A DNA stretch of 64,000 nt from Sphaerosporella brunnea. Its lineage: Eukaryota; Ascomycota; Pezizomycetes; Pezizales; Pyronemataceae. The stretch lies in assembly GCA_008704415.1 (NCBI GenBank), contig VXIS01000275.1, forward strand, positions 1 through 64,000, written 5' to 3'. Within the stretch, counting starts at the first letter, position 1. Each line of letters starts with the position of its first letter. This document shows, piece after piece, positions 1 through 11,178 of the stretch. The notes under the pieces were generated by a model. That model searched no databases, had not been told where the DNA came from, and was given only the letters and a program-made list of their open reading frames with translations. The translations under genes were made by a program, and so were the position numbers.

Positions 1-104
1 GTTACGTCGCTGGGCCGTATTATGGTTGGGGACACCTAGAGAATATAGATCAGCATTTTCAAACTTCGTCAACAAAGACCCGGTGGAGAATTATCTTCAA
101 AGTA

Positions 105-960
105 TCAACCCTGCCTGTTGGCACAAGATACCCGGTCTTTCATGTGAACTTCAATCATGACATTCACTTGGAAAAACTCTGGATAATCGTGAGCTGTGTT
201 CTCGGCCCATCTACCCCAGTTAGCGCTATCCCGTTTCGCTGCAATTCTTAGTGAGCGATGTTCATTTTCATACCTTGGGTACTCAAGAGCTATGGACGAT
301 GTTACCAGTCCTTTCGATCGGCCTTTCCCAATCAGTATATTGAAGACTAGAACCCTATCCCCTCCTGGGATTGTGCTGTAGGCGAGGTTAGAGTGACAGG
401 CAAAAAGCTTGTTCTACAGTCCGGTTAGCCATTTCAACGGCAGATACTTGAGGCCAATCGTGAAGGCCAAAGTAAGCGTAAGAAGCATCAACGCGCAAAC
501 TACATAGACCTAGATACCAAAGCCCCCTCTTTCAGTGCTTTCACCCGGTGAAAGCTCTCAAACCTCAGTGGTAGGAATATGGTTGTAATCCGCCTCAATC
601 TACCAATGGAAAGACTTTTCTGGAAGGCCATCGTATTGCTGACGGCGAATAAACCTTATGCCATAGCTCTTTGGTAGCTTTCTCCAAGATCAATGGCCAA
701 CCATTCAGCTCATGATAAATATCCCACACAAGCCAATGGGTTGTATGGGACAGTCTCAGGCCTCTCTCGCTCTTCCAACACTGTGCAATAAAAGATTCGC
801 CAAATTCGATCCCGTCATTACACAGGACCACTGCCTGAACACCTCGTCCACCATCTCTTTTGTCTTTCAGGTAGATATGGGAGCGGACCACTTTGGTTTC
901 ACGTTGTTCTAGATAAGAATCGGCAATAAGCAGTTCTTCTAGGCCCGGCCTCGTTATCAT
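105..960 (-). pseudogene. possible degraded or spliced hypothetical gene at left edge
   Basis: Two minus-strand open stretches look protein-like. The first, 960 to 595, starts with ATG and encodes 121 residues with a balanced composition (GIEFGESFIAQCW, then THWLVWDIYHELNGWP). The second, about 383 to 105, lacks its own start and contains IPGGDRVLVFNILIGKGRSKG. Between them is a weaker stretch with several stops. A TCTAAC-like branch site and CTACAG acceptor lie just before the second stretch, so an intron is possible, but I could not join the parts in a clean frame. I do not recognise a family. It may be a decayed gene or one whose exons I cannot resolve. Confidence 0.3.
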
Positions 961-2700
961 GGGGGATATCCGGACTACACCTGTGGCTTACCTAAAGAAT
1001 TAAAACTGAGCGTTCTAGAGTTCTCTGCTGATGCGGAGATTGTATGGACTTGGTAATGATCCATGGTAAAATTTGCGTGTTCTGACTCAACTCAGCAATC
1101 TGCAGGTCTACCGGACCGATATGCTCAGGTTAAAACCTTCTGCAGAAGATGGGGAAATCATTATGTCCTCCCGATAGAGTGTCCTGGAAGAAGTTGACGG
1201 AAATACCCGTCTCTCTCCCAATCAACCCCGCTGACGCCTTCCATCACGCTGCACAGGTCAGCACGTGCACGTCTACCAAAGGCTTTTTTTTTCTTTTTTT
1301 TTTTGGACAAGCATTCTGAATAGCCCTACAATCCTCTCGAGCTTTTTGTCTTCCTTTTCATTGGCAAAACGTAAGCAAAATTATTTCTTCTGGGGGGGAG
1401 GGGGGTGCGTATGTAGGAAGACTTACGACATTGGGCGCCCGAGATCCGATGAAGCTAGATAGTTGTTCCTCTTTCGAAAATGGACCGCTTCTTGCTGCGG
1501 ACTCTACCCTAAGATCAAGGTAATCAGCACTCATGACTAGTGGTAATTATGCGCTCTAACCCAGCAGACGAGTATGTGTAGTCCCCACCATTGGAGTGCT
1601 ATTCAGGCTGGGGATAGACGTGATAGTCAAAACCCAGACGTTCGGTGGAAAGTACCGGGTGTTCGAGAAAAATTGCTGGACGTCCTTTCTGAGGGTGTCA
1701 TTCTGAACGTATCTGTTGTAATACGAGTGTGATTCGGGGACGCTTATACCAGACCCAGCACTACCGCGCACCTTCGCTACCAGCCCTCAACAGGCAAGTT
1801 AAGCTGGTGCCGTCGTTTGAAGTTTTACCCTGTTTGGTCACGGCGGGAGTTTTTGCTTTTTTCGGTAGCAGGCGACGCATTGATGGCATGGGGAGAAGAC
1901 TACTCTGCCGTATCTCAGTCGTGTCCCTGTGGGAGTGGTGTATCGTCTCCATCTTGACTATCGACCTCCACGTTCCGGTGTCAGACTCTTGTAGATTTTA
2001 CTGATGCTCCAGATCCGCCAGGGAGCTCGTAGTAGGAGCACAGTACTCGATTCTAGTTAACCGATGGTAAGGCTTGTATCTATACGTAGCCAATCAATCG
2101 CAAAGCTCAGTTGGTCAGCTCTCCCAAGTTACAAAGTCGACAGCACAGCCATCATGATATCAGCTGCAGCTGCAGCCTGGTCGGTCAGATGACCTGCGGC
2201 ATATTGTATAGATAAAAATTCCATAGCTTCTTCCCTTTTAACCTACTTCGCAAGCTATATTGTAAGAGTGAGACAAGTTGCGCGAGCTTTGCAATTGGTT
2301 ATCAACGCAATAGGTATGCAATGCAATGCACAGCTTCGCCGAATTTATAGCGAGCTGTTGCCTAGGCTTCGCCTCATTCACAACAAGCCTTGTGAGAATG
2401 GGAAGACTTCTAGCAGCGGTTTAGAAGACGCTATAAACGGTATCTGAATTTCCCGTGAGGTTGATTTTCGACTTTACACCTCGTGAAACAACAACTTTGC
2501 CTTCACACCTCCACGACGGCGGCGTCACGGCCGATGTTTTATGGCTAGGTGGAGCGACCATCGCCCCAATCACCTTGCGCGAGCCAGATTATTGGACGTC
2601 TGGCTGGAAGTCTGAATGGACGCCCCTCTGTTCAGAAATCTCGTCTGGAACAAAAAAATTAAGGTTTCAAGCTCCCTTTTAAACTTTTCCAAACCGGCGT
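961..2700. other. intergenic DNA without a supported gene
   Basis: Only short open frames are seen. One 71-residue minus-strand frame (1771-1556) has a mildly protein-like composition but no recognisable domain. A weak foldback occurs at 2344-2437, with TTTATAGCG at the left and CGCTATAAA at the right, and may be a worn small inverted-repeat element. Nothing else is supported. Confidence 0.5.
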
Positions 2701-2747
2701 CTTCCAATCGCGGGAAATTTTGCAGAACCAGAACAAAAACCCCACGC

Positions 2748-2753
2748 AAAAAA
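2748..2753 (-). terminator. Pol III terminator of tRNA-Gln
   Basis: Six consecutive T on the minus strand lie five bases beyond the tRNA 3' end, the usual RNA polymerase III stop. Confidence 0.7.
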
Positions 2754-2758
2754 TTGAA

Positions 2759-2830
2759 AGGTCGTACCCGGAATCGAACCGAGATTACCGGAATCAGAAT
2801 CCGATGTGCTAACCATTACACTATACAACC
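2759..2830 (-). tRNA. tRNA-Gln, anticodon CTG
   Basis: On the minus strand a full cloverleaf can be folded: acceptor GGTTGTA pairs with TACGACC, the D arm is GTG..CAC, the anticodon stem TCGGA/TCCGG closes a TTCTGAT loop, and the T arm carries GGTTCGATTCC, the B box. Anticodon positions 34-36 read CTG, which decodes the glutamine codon CAG. The A box is TAGTGTAATGG. There is no intron. The predicted discriminator is T. A run of six T on the minus strand (2748-2753) supplies a Pol III terminator. All stems hold, so it looks functional. Confidence 0.95.
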
Positions 2831-4280
2831 GTGGCGGGAGTGCAGGTCGAATCGCTCTTGGACAAAATTTGTTGAGCTGTATCAGTATCTATATATCACC
2901 AGAACCGTGGCAAACGGAATTTCACCACTATTTGGCGGCCTCCGCAGAAACAACGTTCGAGAGAACTGAACGTCGATCTTGAAAAGTAGTTCAGAGCTGA
3001 TTTACTGTACCGGGCAACGAGGACCCCCGGTGACATGTATTTTGTAAAGGTACACCAAAGCGGTGCCAGTGACAAACGAATGGAACAGAATCGTGGTGAC
3101 CAACATCGGGGTCCTTTGGCCCGTTGTGTATAGAGCGAGTTTTCTTTAGGAGTGGGAGGTTTTCACACTACAAGCAGTCTCTGATGGCATCTTTTTGTTC
3201 ACGAAACACCCTCCCGGTGACAGTGACAAACATACTTCCTATTGCTGCCTTACAAACAGGCTACGATGACCGGTGATGCACCATCCCAAGTGGCGGTACA
3301 GTACTCATTACATTTTTTTGTTTTAATCATATTGCATTTGGCCGCTTGCGGCCATGGCATGTTAATACAGAATCACCGCCACCCCTAGGCACGTGTCCTA
3401 CTCTGGGGCTCGCTCCTCCGAAAGAAATAAACAAGGAACTCGCAGCCAGCATAGATCGCACCAAGGAAACTCGTAAGTAGAGACAGAAGGAGAAAGAGGA
3501 AAAAGAAAAACAGGAGGTCTGAACTCAAACGGCCATACTCGGCCACATTACATACGTAAAGGGGCCATTTTTAACGGCCCAGAAACTTCGACGTTTGTCC
3601 TCCTATACTTCATTTCGTTGAGGACGATGAAGAGCCCTACATTGCAGGCAGAGCTTCTAAATCAAGAGAAGTAAAGGATACGGCGTGCAGAATAGAAATT
3701 GTTTGCTGATCAACTTCTGCGTGAAAAATCACAAAATATCATCCACAGATTGTTCACGAGTGCAGGCTAGAATCCGATCGACGACCATGGCGCTGCGATG
3801 CCACCAACCGCATCGCGCGCATGAATGAATCAACCGAACCCGAGCGTCTCCCTGTAAAGTAAGAACGGGAGCTAGAAGTATGCAGTTCGCGGCAGAGTAC
3901 TATGCGACCACTAGACATATACAGCCCCGTTCGGTTTATCTGTCGACGTTGCCCAGCCGAGATGGAAGCACCGTTTTCTCACAATTGTGGGAGGCGGGAG
4001 TAATATCGCCTCTAGCGCATTCATATTGCTCACCAAGATCACGTTTTGATGTTTTCCTCTCAACCGGAATTCTACTCTATCAACAACATCCTGAGGGACA
4101 AGCATTTGATTTTTTCTTGCCGAAATCCCCCGCTGGTCTGATTTCCACGGCGAGGAGAGGTCCCGCCTTGAGATCAAGGATTGGTAAGAACTCGCGTTGG
4201 GGTGATGCACTAGGGGGAAGTCCTATCACTACGACGCCTGTGGCCTATCAGCAAGCGATATAGAGAACGCCATCCTAAAT
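2831..4280. other. intergenic DNA with a LINE tail fragment
   Basis: No convincing gene. The 127-residue plus-strand frame at 3880-4263 is open but has no recognisable motif and overlaps an equally long antisense frame, so it is not called. The only identifiable content is the LINE-like tail listed separately at about 3330-3480. Confidence 0.45.
3330..3480 (-). repeat. LINE 3' tail-like fragment, related to 44130-44290
   Basis: The stretch shares order and short exact matches with the sequence beyond the Tad-like LINE relic at 44.2-45.1 kb. Both copies have the foldback motif CCGCTTGCGG next to CATATTG on the plus strand, and the 15-mer ATCGCACCAAGGAAA (3455-3469 and 44271-44285). In the LINE orientation this is the minus-strand 3' untranslated tail. 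No coding part is left here, as expected for a 5'-truncated copy. The middle parts are too diverged to align by eye. Confidence 0.5.
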
Positions 4281-5811
4281 GTGAGTCCCTGGCATGAGGT
4301 GGCCGGCAGTTGCAAGTCGGGCTCGCAGACTGACAGGTATACAGGCGATCAAAAACAGCCCTGTGATAAATGTCAGAGGCATGGCTCGACCTGTTTGTAT
4401 CGCGAGCAAACAACGTTTGTAGCTAAAGGTGCGGCCTCGTCACTTATTTCGGGGATCCCTGTTGAACTGGCGGGTACCATGCTAGAATGGCTCCCTGAAG
4501 AGGCGGGTTCGCTGCGCATAGAGTTGGCTGCTAGGTTTGCTCTTGGGAATCATGATGGGCCGACGAGAGAAGGTTAGCTCAGCCCTTCGCACACGCAGAG
4601 TTATGACGAAGTACCAGTAGGAACATTTGCATTCATAAATGAGACAGATATCATAGAGGATCAATATGCTGTTAGTCTTGCGAGTTCGGCATCTCCCATA
4701 ACCTCTCCCAGGTTATTCCAGCCGCCATTCGCTCCCCATAGCTCCTTCAACCCGGTCGCAGCGTCTCCTAATCCACCATTATCCAACCGAACCGATAACA
4801 TCCGAATTTGATGCCTTCTTTCAAGACCGATACTTCCATACCATTGGGCCGTGGTTTGATATCTTTGACTCGGAGCGCCACTTCTCCTACCTAGTGCCCC
4901 ACATGGCCCTCTCTAATCCGGCCTTGCCTGTGCGGCAAAACGGTACTTATCTCGCCGGCGCGCAACGAGCCTACACTGCGCTCGCCTATTACGATAATGC
5001 ACTGCGCATATCAACTGCAGCACTGCGCACGCCTTCCAGTTCGGCGATCTTTGACTCCTGCCTCCTCCTAGCACATTGTGAAAAGATCGATGCCTCAAAC
5101 CAAGACTGGCGTCTGCATCTCTATGGAGCCTATTCTCTTGTATCCGCACAGGGTTGGCACGGGAGATCAGGAGGCCTTGTGCAGGCCTGTTTCTGGATTT
5201 ACTGTCGCATGGATGTGCTTTCCTCTCTTGCCACGTATAGTCACTCGCCTCGACACCTCCGTGTGGTTGTCCCTGGACTCTGAACCCCGTGGCGGTAGAT
5301 ACCTGGGCGAACTATGTCGTGCTGCTGCTGCTGGCAGTTTGGCAACCTGCTCTGCCGGGTACGGCGTCCGGTGGAGTCGCATCACAGTCTACTGGAACAA
5401 TGACATCAGCTCTCAGAGGAGATTGCATCGCACGAGCGGAGACAACCGTGGCAGTTCCGACCGCTGGCCCACCTGCAGCCAACGGATACAGAAGCTCCAT
5501 TCGAGAGTTACCATTACGTGTCCGAGGCTGTCTGTGCGTGCCGCTGTTCAAAGGTTCGATCTCGCCCGGCTATTGCACTTGCTGGCATGATCATTGTCTT
5601 GGGTACGACCAATCCTTACGTTCCACAGCAGATAAACCTGTGCTTTGCCGCCGTGTATGAATTTGACCTTGGGCCGAACCGAAAACCGCAGTGTAATCGA
5701 TCCAGCGTCTTCAAGGTGCTGTATTTACCAAAGGGGGCACGAGGTCGGAAGTCAAGCAGCAGACCACATGTTGTTCCAACAGAAGACGATCACAAAAACA
5801 ACCTCCATTAA
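4281..5811 (+). pseudogene. broken Zn2Cys6 transcription factor
   Basis: The reading frame breaks several times but keeps the order of a fungal zinc-cluster regulator. Near 4345-4400 is the second half of a Zn2Cys6 finger (QPCDKCQRHGSTCLY); the first half is not intact upstream. At 4830-5283 comes the middle-homology type region: HTIGPWFDIFDSERHFSYL, then HMALSNPAL and a long open piece with FWIYCRMDV. Another frame carries WANYVVLLL near 5308, typical of these C-terminal halves, and a third carries ALAGMIIVLGTTNPYVP near 5580. Such proteins bind DNA as nuclear regulators of secondary metabolism or nutrient use. The partial zinc finger and at least three frame changes argue for a pseudogene. 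Confidence 0.7.
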
Positions 5812-5849
5812 ATCGGTAACTATTAATTTATACAAGATGGTAAGCTGTC

Positions 5850-7080
5850 GCACAGGTTTTCTGAGGGTTTTTTCCGTATACTTGTACATGTTGGTATTGA
5901 GCTGAGAACATTGTTGTGTCGCTTGAACAATCCGTCCAAAAAACCCTCCAACAGTGTAGCTATCGTTGTAAAAAAATGAGAGGTTTAAAAACGGTTTGTA
6001 GCCATATAGTGACCACCGCCAGGTGGTCGACCTGTATAAACGTTGATAGAACGTCTGTGACGTTTTTGGCGCGTTAGACGTTGTAATTGGGCAAAGCGTC
6101 TCTGCAAGGAAAGTGTCCACCGCCGGAGAGATAACTTCACCAGCAAAACGTGCTGAAAATATAAGCCGGAAACCATAGATCAACAATTAGCGAGGAAACC
6201 CCCGTCTAAAAATCGTCTATAGTTGAAAATCATTCACAACACTGCTCATAATGTCAAAACAACTGTCTTTTCAGGAATTTGGGAACTCCAACTTGGCCAA
6301 ATTGCATTTATTGGCTGCGGAACTTGCAGGTTTGCCTCTTACTTTTTAATTTTATGTGGTAAACTGAGGCTCCCGTGAATCCGCGGACTTGGGTACCGGT
6401 GCGGGCGGGGGGCTGGCCTGACGTCTGCTTCATCATCGTGAAGCCTTGATCGTCCCTCAGTGTGAAGCTTCAATGATGGTGATGATGGCTAGCCTTGCTG
6501 TCTCGCTCTTCGGCGCTGTGTCTCCCGCTGCCGTGCTAGTAATAAAATTCCATAGAGACGATTTTGAAAACGTTTTGAGAACGTTGTCCGGTTCAAAAAT
6601 GCTTACGGTTGACAACCGCTGCAATTTGAAAACATTTGTGGCTTTGGAAACATCTTTCAGCGCAAATATAACGGTTTTCACGGCTCGTTTTATTATGGCC
6701 ACAATTCAGCAATCGTTCAAGGCGAAAAAAAAAACGTCTTCCGATGTTTGCACGACAGCTTTGGAAACGCCCCTTTTTTACAACGGTAAGTATCCCAATG
6801 AGACCTGCCACATCGCAATTTGGACACCGACAGGCGGAGATGTGAGGCTCCTTCAAAAGGCAGACTTCCCCGGAAGGTAACAGACGCTGTGTTACCGTCA
6901 GCAAGCGCTCACAGTATCGAACGTGCCGAATACTGTGACGGTCCATTTTCTCATTCTATATGTTAGTTTCGTGTCGCTGTATTCAGCACCTTCGACAACT
7001 AGTAGCTGGTCATATTTTGTCACTCGATGTCACCTACCTCCCTTTCCTGTACGGGCCGCAGGGTCACTGGCGGGGTACGA
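5850..7080. other. intergenic DNA without a supported gene
   Basis: Both strands carry overlapping open frames of 117-144 codons (for example 6446-6880 plus and 6946-6593 minus) with no domain, and they are probably chance. The stretch is rich in AACGTTTT-like words. I see no terminal repeats or RNA gene. Confidence 0.4.
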
Positions 7081-7086
7081 TTCGAT

Positions 7087-7488
7087 TTATGATCGTAAGG
7101 CTGTATCAGTGGCGGCTTTGAACCCATCCCTAATGTCACTTAGGGACACATAAGCCGGTGCACAGTCTTCGATCCACATCGTTGTAATCGCGGTAGACCC
7201 CCTTTTTGCAAGAAGATCGCGGCGGTCCGGATAATCCGCCGCGATCTTCCTGTACCACTCATATGGCAGCACGAAGCACGACGTTCCGAGCGAGGAAATC
7301 GTCGACGAAAACAGCGCATCGCGGAGAATCTTCGTCTCGGCCGCAGTGAGAGGCTTCTTGTACACGTCGGTGGTGTGCTCCTCGATGTACCCGGCGACGG
7401 CGGCGTAGTTGACTTGGATACCGAAGGCTCCGACGGCTTCTGCAAGCATGGGCTTGGCTTGTTGTTGGGAGAGCTTGGCCCAGTCCAT
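7087..7488 (-). CDS. hypothetical protein, 133 residues
   Basis: A single open frame starts at an ATG and ends at a stop, with no intron signals needed. The protein starts MDWAKLSQQQAKPM and is mixed and mostly helical in character, with no signal peptide or membrane segment. It contains YIEEHTTDVYKKPLTAAETK and ends near FKAATDTALRS. I recognise no domain. Codon choice is GC-rich at third positions compared with its AT-richer surroundings, which supports real coding. Its neighbours are intergenic on both sides, so context does not suggest a role. Confidence 0.55.
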   Translation of the reverse strand: MDWAKLSQQQAKPMLAEAVGAFGIQVNYAAVAGYIEEHTTDVYKKPLTAAETKILRDALFSSTISSLGTSCFVLPYEWYRKIAADYPDRRDLLAKRGSTAITTMWIEDCAPAYVSLSDIRDGFKAATDTALRS

Positions 7489-7499
7489 TGTGAACCTGG

Positions 7500-8340
7500 G
7501 AGTGCGTTGGTAGAAACGTCTTTGGTTGTTGGTATAAACATGGGCAATTGAGAGTCAAAATGTTTATCTAGCATGCCAAGTAAATAGGTCCCTGTTCCTG
7601 TTGATCCAGCGCCCTTCAGCACCGCTCCATGCATTTACGCGTGATGCAAAGAATTGTTAGGTGGGCATTAATACCTTGCGGTTTTGTGAGTAGATACTTT
7701 AGGTACACTACTTGCCTTAGCAGAAAGGTTTGGGAAATAGTCATATGACCACTACAAGACCGGCACTCGACACTCACGGATGAGTGCGCTAGATGGGCTG
7801 TTCTTGCGTTTAGAAATGCAGTATCATGGTTGATCACTGAGGAGTTTTGGGGTGTACGTGCAAACTGGGGGGTACTATGGACTGTAGCAATGATCGTAAC
7901 AGCACCAACACAGATCCCTCCGCCAGCTTTTTTTTTTTTGATGTAGGGCTAGATATTCGCTATAAAAAAAACAGCCTCCGGGCTAGGCTTTCTATCCTAG
8001 ACGATTGCATGAGCAGTTTTGGCAGACAGTATGGCAGAAGGTGCGCCAGCTCCTGGGGGGACAGAGCGCTGGCTGCCCACGCAGTTCCACAGACGTGGTG
8101 GGAGAAGACTGCATCACGGCGGCCACATCCACCACACAAATCAAGGATCCTCTGCCATTGGCATCTTTCTGTGACTCTCGTATACTTTCTCAGCAAACTG
8201 TTGTGTTCCATACACATCCTCAGCACTATAAACTTGCAGAATACGCTCAACTTTTTGGAAATATTTGCTCCGGAAGGAACACAGTCACGGAGAGCCTTCT
8301 CCTTCGCCATAGTGTTGTTCCAAAGGGGTTTGTACCGGAT
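7500..8340. other. intergenic DNA without a supported gene
   Basis: Overlapping frames on both strands at 7847-8508 (213, 182 and 151 codons) have no recognisable motif and compete for the same bases. No RNA gene or repeat is evident before the inverted-repeat pair at 8355. Confidence 0.4.
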
Positions 8341-8354
8341 CCACTCGCAAATAA

Positions 8355-8593
8355 GGAGGTGTCGGCAATCTGGAAATCTCGCCCGGGGGGCGGGGACCCT
8401 GGAACTGGAAAACGGCCCGAAAATTTTTGGTGTGTTCTGGCGATGCCACAGAGCTGGTGAGCAATTCCATCGCATCAATAGTTTGTAGCTTGCAAGCTTC
8501 CAGTTCATTCACCATAAAATATACTTTTATATCTGCCATATGCCACCTCCCGCTTCCTCCCTGCTGCGAGATTTCCAGATTGCTGCCACCTCC
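8355..8593. mobile_element. 239-bp inverted-repeat element, MITE-like
   Basis: The ends are inverted copies: the left arm 8355-8382 begins GGAGGTG and ends CTGGAAATCTCGC, and the right arm 8566-8593 is its near-exact complement, with differences only near position 8 of the arm. No open frame lies inside. A clear target duplication could not be defined. The form suits a small non-autonomous DNA transposon. Confidence 0.55.
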
Positions 8594-8645
8594 TCGTCTA
8601 CTTACTTGAGTTAATAGGGTCACGGAGGTTGGACGCCGTCGCACA

Positions 8646-8764
8646 TACCGTATTATCTCGGTACTAAGGCAATGTGGCAAAGTCACTGCGCTCTGTGGAG
8701 AAGTCGCTCAGCCTCATGGCAAAGTCGCTTAGCCACATTGCCTTAGTACCGAGATAATACGGTA
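8646..8764. mobile_element. 119-bp foldback MITE with TA ends
   Basis: Left arm 8646-8678 and right arm 8732-8764 are perfect 33-bp inverted repeats starting TACCGTATTATCTCGG, around a 53-base centre that carries repeats of AAGTCGCT. Both outer ends carry TA, so the true termini are probably CCGTATTATC with a TA target duplication, as for Tc1/mariner-type elements. Perfect arms suggest recent movement or selection for the hairpin. No coding capacity. Confidence 0.8.
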
Positions 8765-9130
8765 ATGCGGTGTCGGGCTCTGATTACTCGCCAGTTACTA
8801 GAAAGTAACCCGCGTTTCACATGCATCCGGCAGCCTACACTGTGTTACCCACAGCGAAGCAATTTGACATCAATACTTAGCAACAAAAAGCACGAGCGCC
8901 TTCTTATGTGCATATAATGCAGTAAGTAGTAGTACGAGTTACAAGGCTGATAGAACGCATCCAGAACGAAAATCGCACGGTGTAAGGTAAGAAACCGGGA
9001 ATACCTACTTCTCAACAAACAGCATCAAAATAAAAAATACAGAACCCCCCTAACGCCCAAAAAATGATGAGAGAGAAAAAAAAAAAGGCATAAACAAACC
9101 ATCAAACCAAAAGGCCAGTACAGGGTCTAA

Positions 9131-10174
9131 CTAAGCATCCTTCGCCCTCCTCCTACTCTGCTCACCCATACCGCTCCTGCCCATCCCAGTAGCCGCCCCG
9201 TTACTCCTACTTGGGGCCGGGGCAGCATCACCATCCGCTTCAGAGTCCTTGTCCTTATCCAATTCAATTCCTCCCACCATCTCAATCAACTCCTCTTTCA
9301 ACTCCCCCAACCCTCCACGGTCGGCAGCACTCATCAGCCCCTCACCCAGTTTTCTAACCCACCCCTCCACCCTCCCTCCCACAACTTCAGCGCCCTTCAC
9401 AATCTCCCCCCACTCCGGCAGCTGCGCCTCCTCCTCAGGATGAAAGGTGTGGACACCGGGTGTCATCCAATTTGGCCTCGCCGCGGCAGCAGCCGTACCC
9501 TCTGCATCCTCAGCATCCACCACGGCTTTCCTCCGCCTCCCCCCGCGCCGCGGTAAAAGCCTCGCAATCTCCGTACGCCCCAGCGGCGCCGGCAGCTGCG
9601 TGTAGCTGTGGTGTTCATAGCGGGCTTCATCGGGGGTTTCGGCGGGTGGTGGTAGGGGAGGCGGAGAACACGGCCGGCCTTTGATCCGGCATTGATCAAC
9701 GGGGATTAGCAGCTCTTTCCGGCTCTGCATTGGATCCCCGGGCCACAAGGCGTTTGTGCGCAACACTGCCGACGCGGTCGTGTCGAAGGCGATTACGACG
9801 CCTTGCAACGTGGTGGAGGCTAATACCCGGTGCACGTAAACCAGCTGCCCCTGCGGAGACGGGGTCGGCGTGGTCGGCGGGGAGGTATCGAGCTTTGTGG
9901 GGTTGTGTGGTGGGGTCGGCGGACGTCGTATTCGTGGCTGATTATCATGAAGAGCGGGAGGTGGGGGAACCGAGAGCAGTTCTGCGAACCAGTTGCGTTT
10001 CGGTGTGATTGTGGGAGCGGGAGCGGTGGAGAGAACGGAGGAGGCAAGAGAGTGCAGACTGCTGCTACTGGGGTTGCCGGAGGACGGCACTCGGTGCGGA
10101 TGCGGTGATGGCGAGGGTGCAGCTTTGCGACGCGGCCGCAGCGTCACAGTCGGCGTGTGGGTGCTGCTACTCAT
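9131..10174 (-). CDS. LysM domain-containing protein, about 347 residues
   Basis: The start is taken at the ATG at 10174 because the protein then begins MSSSTHTPTVTLRPRRK, the usual opening of this fungal family; the frame is open further upstream but has no ATG there. A proline/serine-rich disordered part fills the first half. A LysM-like module follows near residues 110-165 (VYVHRVLASTTLQG, then LRTNALWPGDPMQSRKELLIPV), then GRTEIARLLPRR and an acidic tail. There is no signal peptide, so it is more likely intracellular than a secreted chitin-binding effector. The gene is uninterrupted. Flanks: a foldback MITE downstream and a 5S rRNA gene upstream. Its molecular role is unknown. Confidence 0.75.
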   Translation of the reverse strand: MSSSTHTPTVTLRPRRKAAPSPSPHPHRVPSSGNPSSSSLHSLASSVLSTAPAPTITPKRNWFAELLSVPPPPALHDNQPRIRRPPTPPHNPTKLDTSPPTTPTPSPQGQLVYVHRVLASTTLQGVVIAFDTTASAVLRTNALWPGDPMQSRKELLIPVDQCRIKGRPCSPPPLPPPAETPDEARYEHHSYTQLPAPLGRTEIARLLPRRGGRRRKAVVDAEDAEGTAAAAARPNWMTPGVHTFHPEEEAQLPEWGEIVKGAEVVGGRVEGWVRKLGEGLMSAADRGGLGELKEELIEMVGGIELDKDKDSEADGDAAPAPSRSNGAATGMGRSGMGEQSRRRAKDA

Positions 10175-10722
10175 GGAGCCGGAAAGTCCAGGGGCGGTAT
10201 TCGAGTGGGCGGCATGCGACGACGCTGGGGGGGGGGGAGAATTGAAGTGGTGATGTGGATGATGTTTGCGCGGAGCGACGAGACGTTGAGGTGTCGCAAG
10301 ACGTGGCGTGGAGCTTGTTCCCCACCAACCGGACGCACGCAACCCCGCAATCAAAGGTGAGATATGCGTTAGATCGTGGCGTACGTAGGAAGTAAGTACT
10401 TAATTATTATCATTGCAACTCCACTTGATGTCGTTTGCATGCAAATGCTCATCGGCTGTTGTTTATCATTTGTTGTTGCTTGGTGGCTCAGGCGAGCTCG
10501 GAGCTTTGATCTGAGCTTGCCAAGCAAGGGCGGTGGTAACGCACTCTCCGTGGCACAGCCGCGCGTGTGAACACCACAAGCGAATTGTGGCTTCAGAGCC
10601 GCACTCCGCTGTATTTGTTTTAGTAATACGGCCCCCGGCGGCCGGCGACGTAACTCTTGGCACTGATGACCTCGTGTGTTCGGCCTCGTGGTCAAAATCT
10701 GCCGTATGAGAAGTACCACCAG

Positions 10723-10837
10723 CTACGGTCATAGAACACTGAAAACACGGCTTCCCGTCCGCTCAGCCCTAGTTAAGCAGTGTATCGCGAGGTCAGTACT
10801 ATGGTGGGTGACCACATGGGAATCCCTCGTACTGTAG
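10723..10837 (+). rRNA. 5S ribosomal RNA
   Basis: The sequence follows fungal 5S rRNA closely: GAAAACACGGCTTCCCGTCC, then AGTTAAGCAG, then GGTCAGTACTATGGTGGGTG and GGGAATCCC. Helix I forms between CTACGGT at the start and ACTGTAG at the end. It stands alone, in line with the dispersed 5S genes of filamentous ascomycetes. A T6 run follows directly. It is probably functional. Confidence 0.93.
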
Positions 10838-10843
10838 TTTTTT
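10838..10843 (+). terminator. Pol III terminator of 5S rRNA
   Basis: Six T follow the last base of helix I, and a second T-rich stretch lies a few bases further on. Confidence 0.8.
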
Positions 10844-11178
10844 GTCTTTTTGCAGTGTTAGGGTGCTGTAGCTAGACCGTGATAATAAACACGACCTACG
10901 ATCGGTTGACCTGAGAAAGCTTAAAATTACACAGTGCCTTGTATGCGATTGCGCATTGTGCTTACAACGCCAGCTTTTGTTATTTTCCTTTCTTGATCCC
11001 CGTCCCCCTGTCGACATCGAGTAAAACCCGGCCATGTGCATCAGTGGTGGGGGGCAGGTGGAATGGCGGTTGGGTTTATCGTCGATGGAACTCATAGTTT
11101 TTGCCAGAGCTCTGTAATCTCCTGTAGCCGCGACGAAGGACAGCAAGGTGTCTCATCGTTGCTCCTCAGGTCCTTGTG

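Noticed and set aside
2344..2437. Foldback with TTTATAGCG and CGCTATAAA arms as a MITE
   Set aside because: Only nine bases pair cleanly and there is no clear target duplication. It is kept only as a remark.
3880..4263. 127-codon plus-strand frame as a gene
   Set aside because: It has no recognisable motif and competes with an antisense frame of similar length. It might be part of the broken regulator's upstream region.
5752..6186. 144-codon minus-strand frame
   Set aside because: It has no domain, no splice context, and overlaps the end of the broken zinc-cluster gene in antisense.
7847..8508. Overlapping frames of 213, 182 and 151 codons
   Set aside because: They compete for the same DNA on both strands, show no motif, and end in the inverted-repeat element.
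10175..10354. N-terminal extension of the LysM protein
   Set aside because: The open frame starts at a TTG, and the ATG at 10174 gives the N terminus expected for the family. A further upstream exon is not excluded but not supported.
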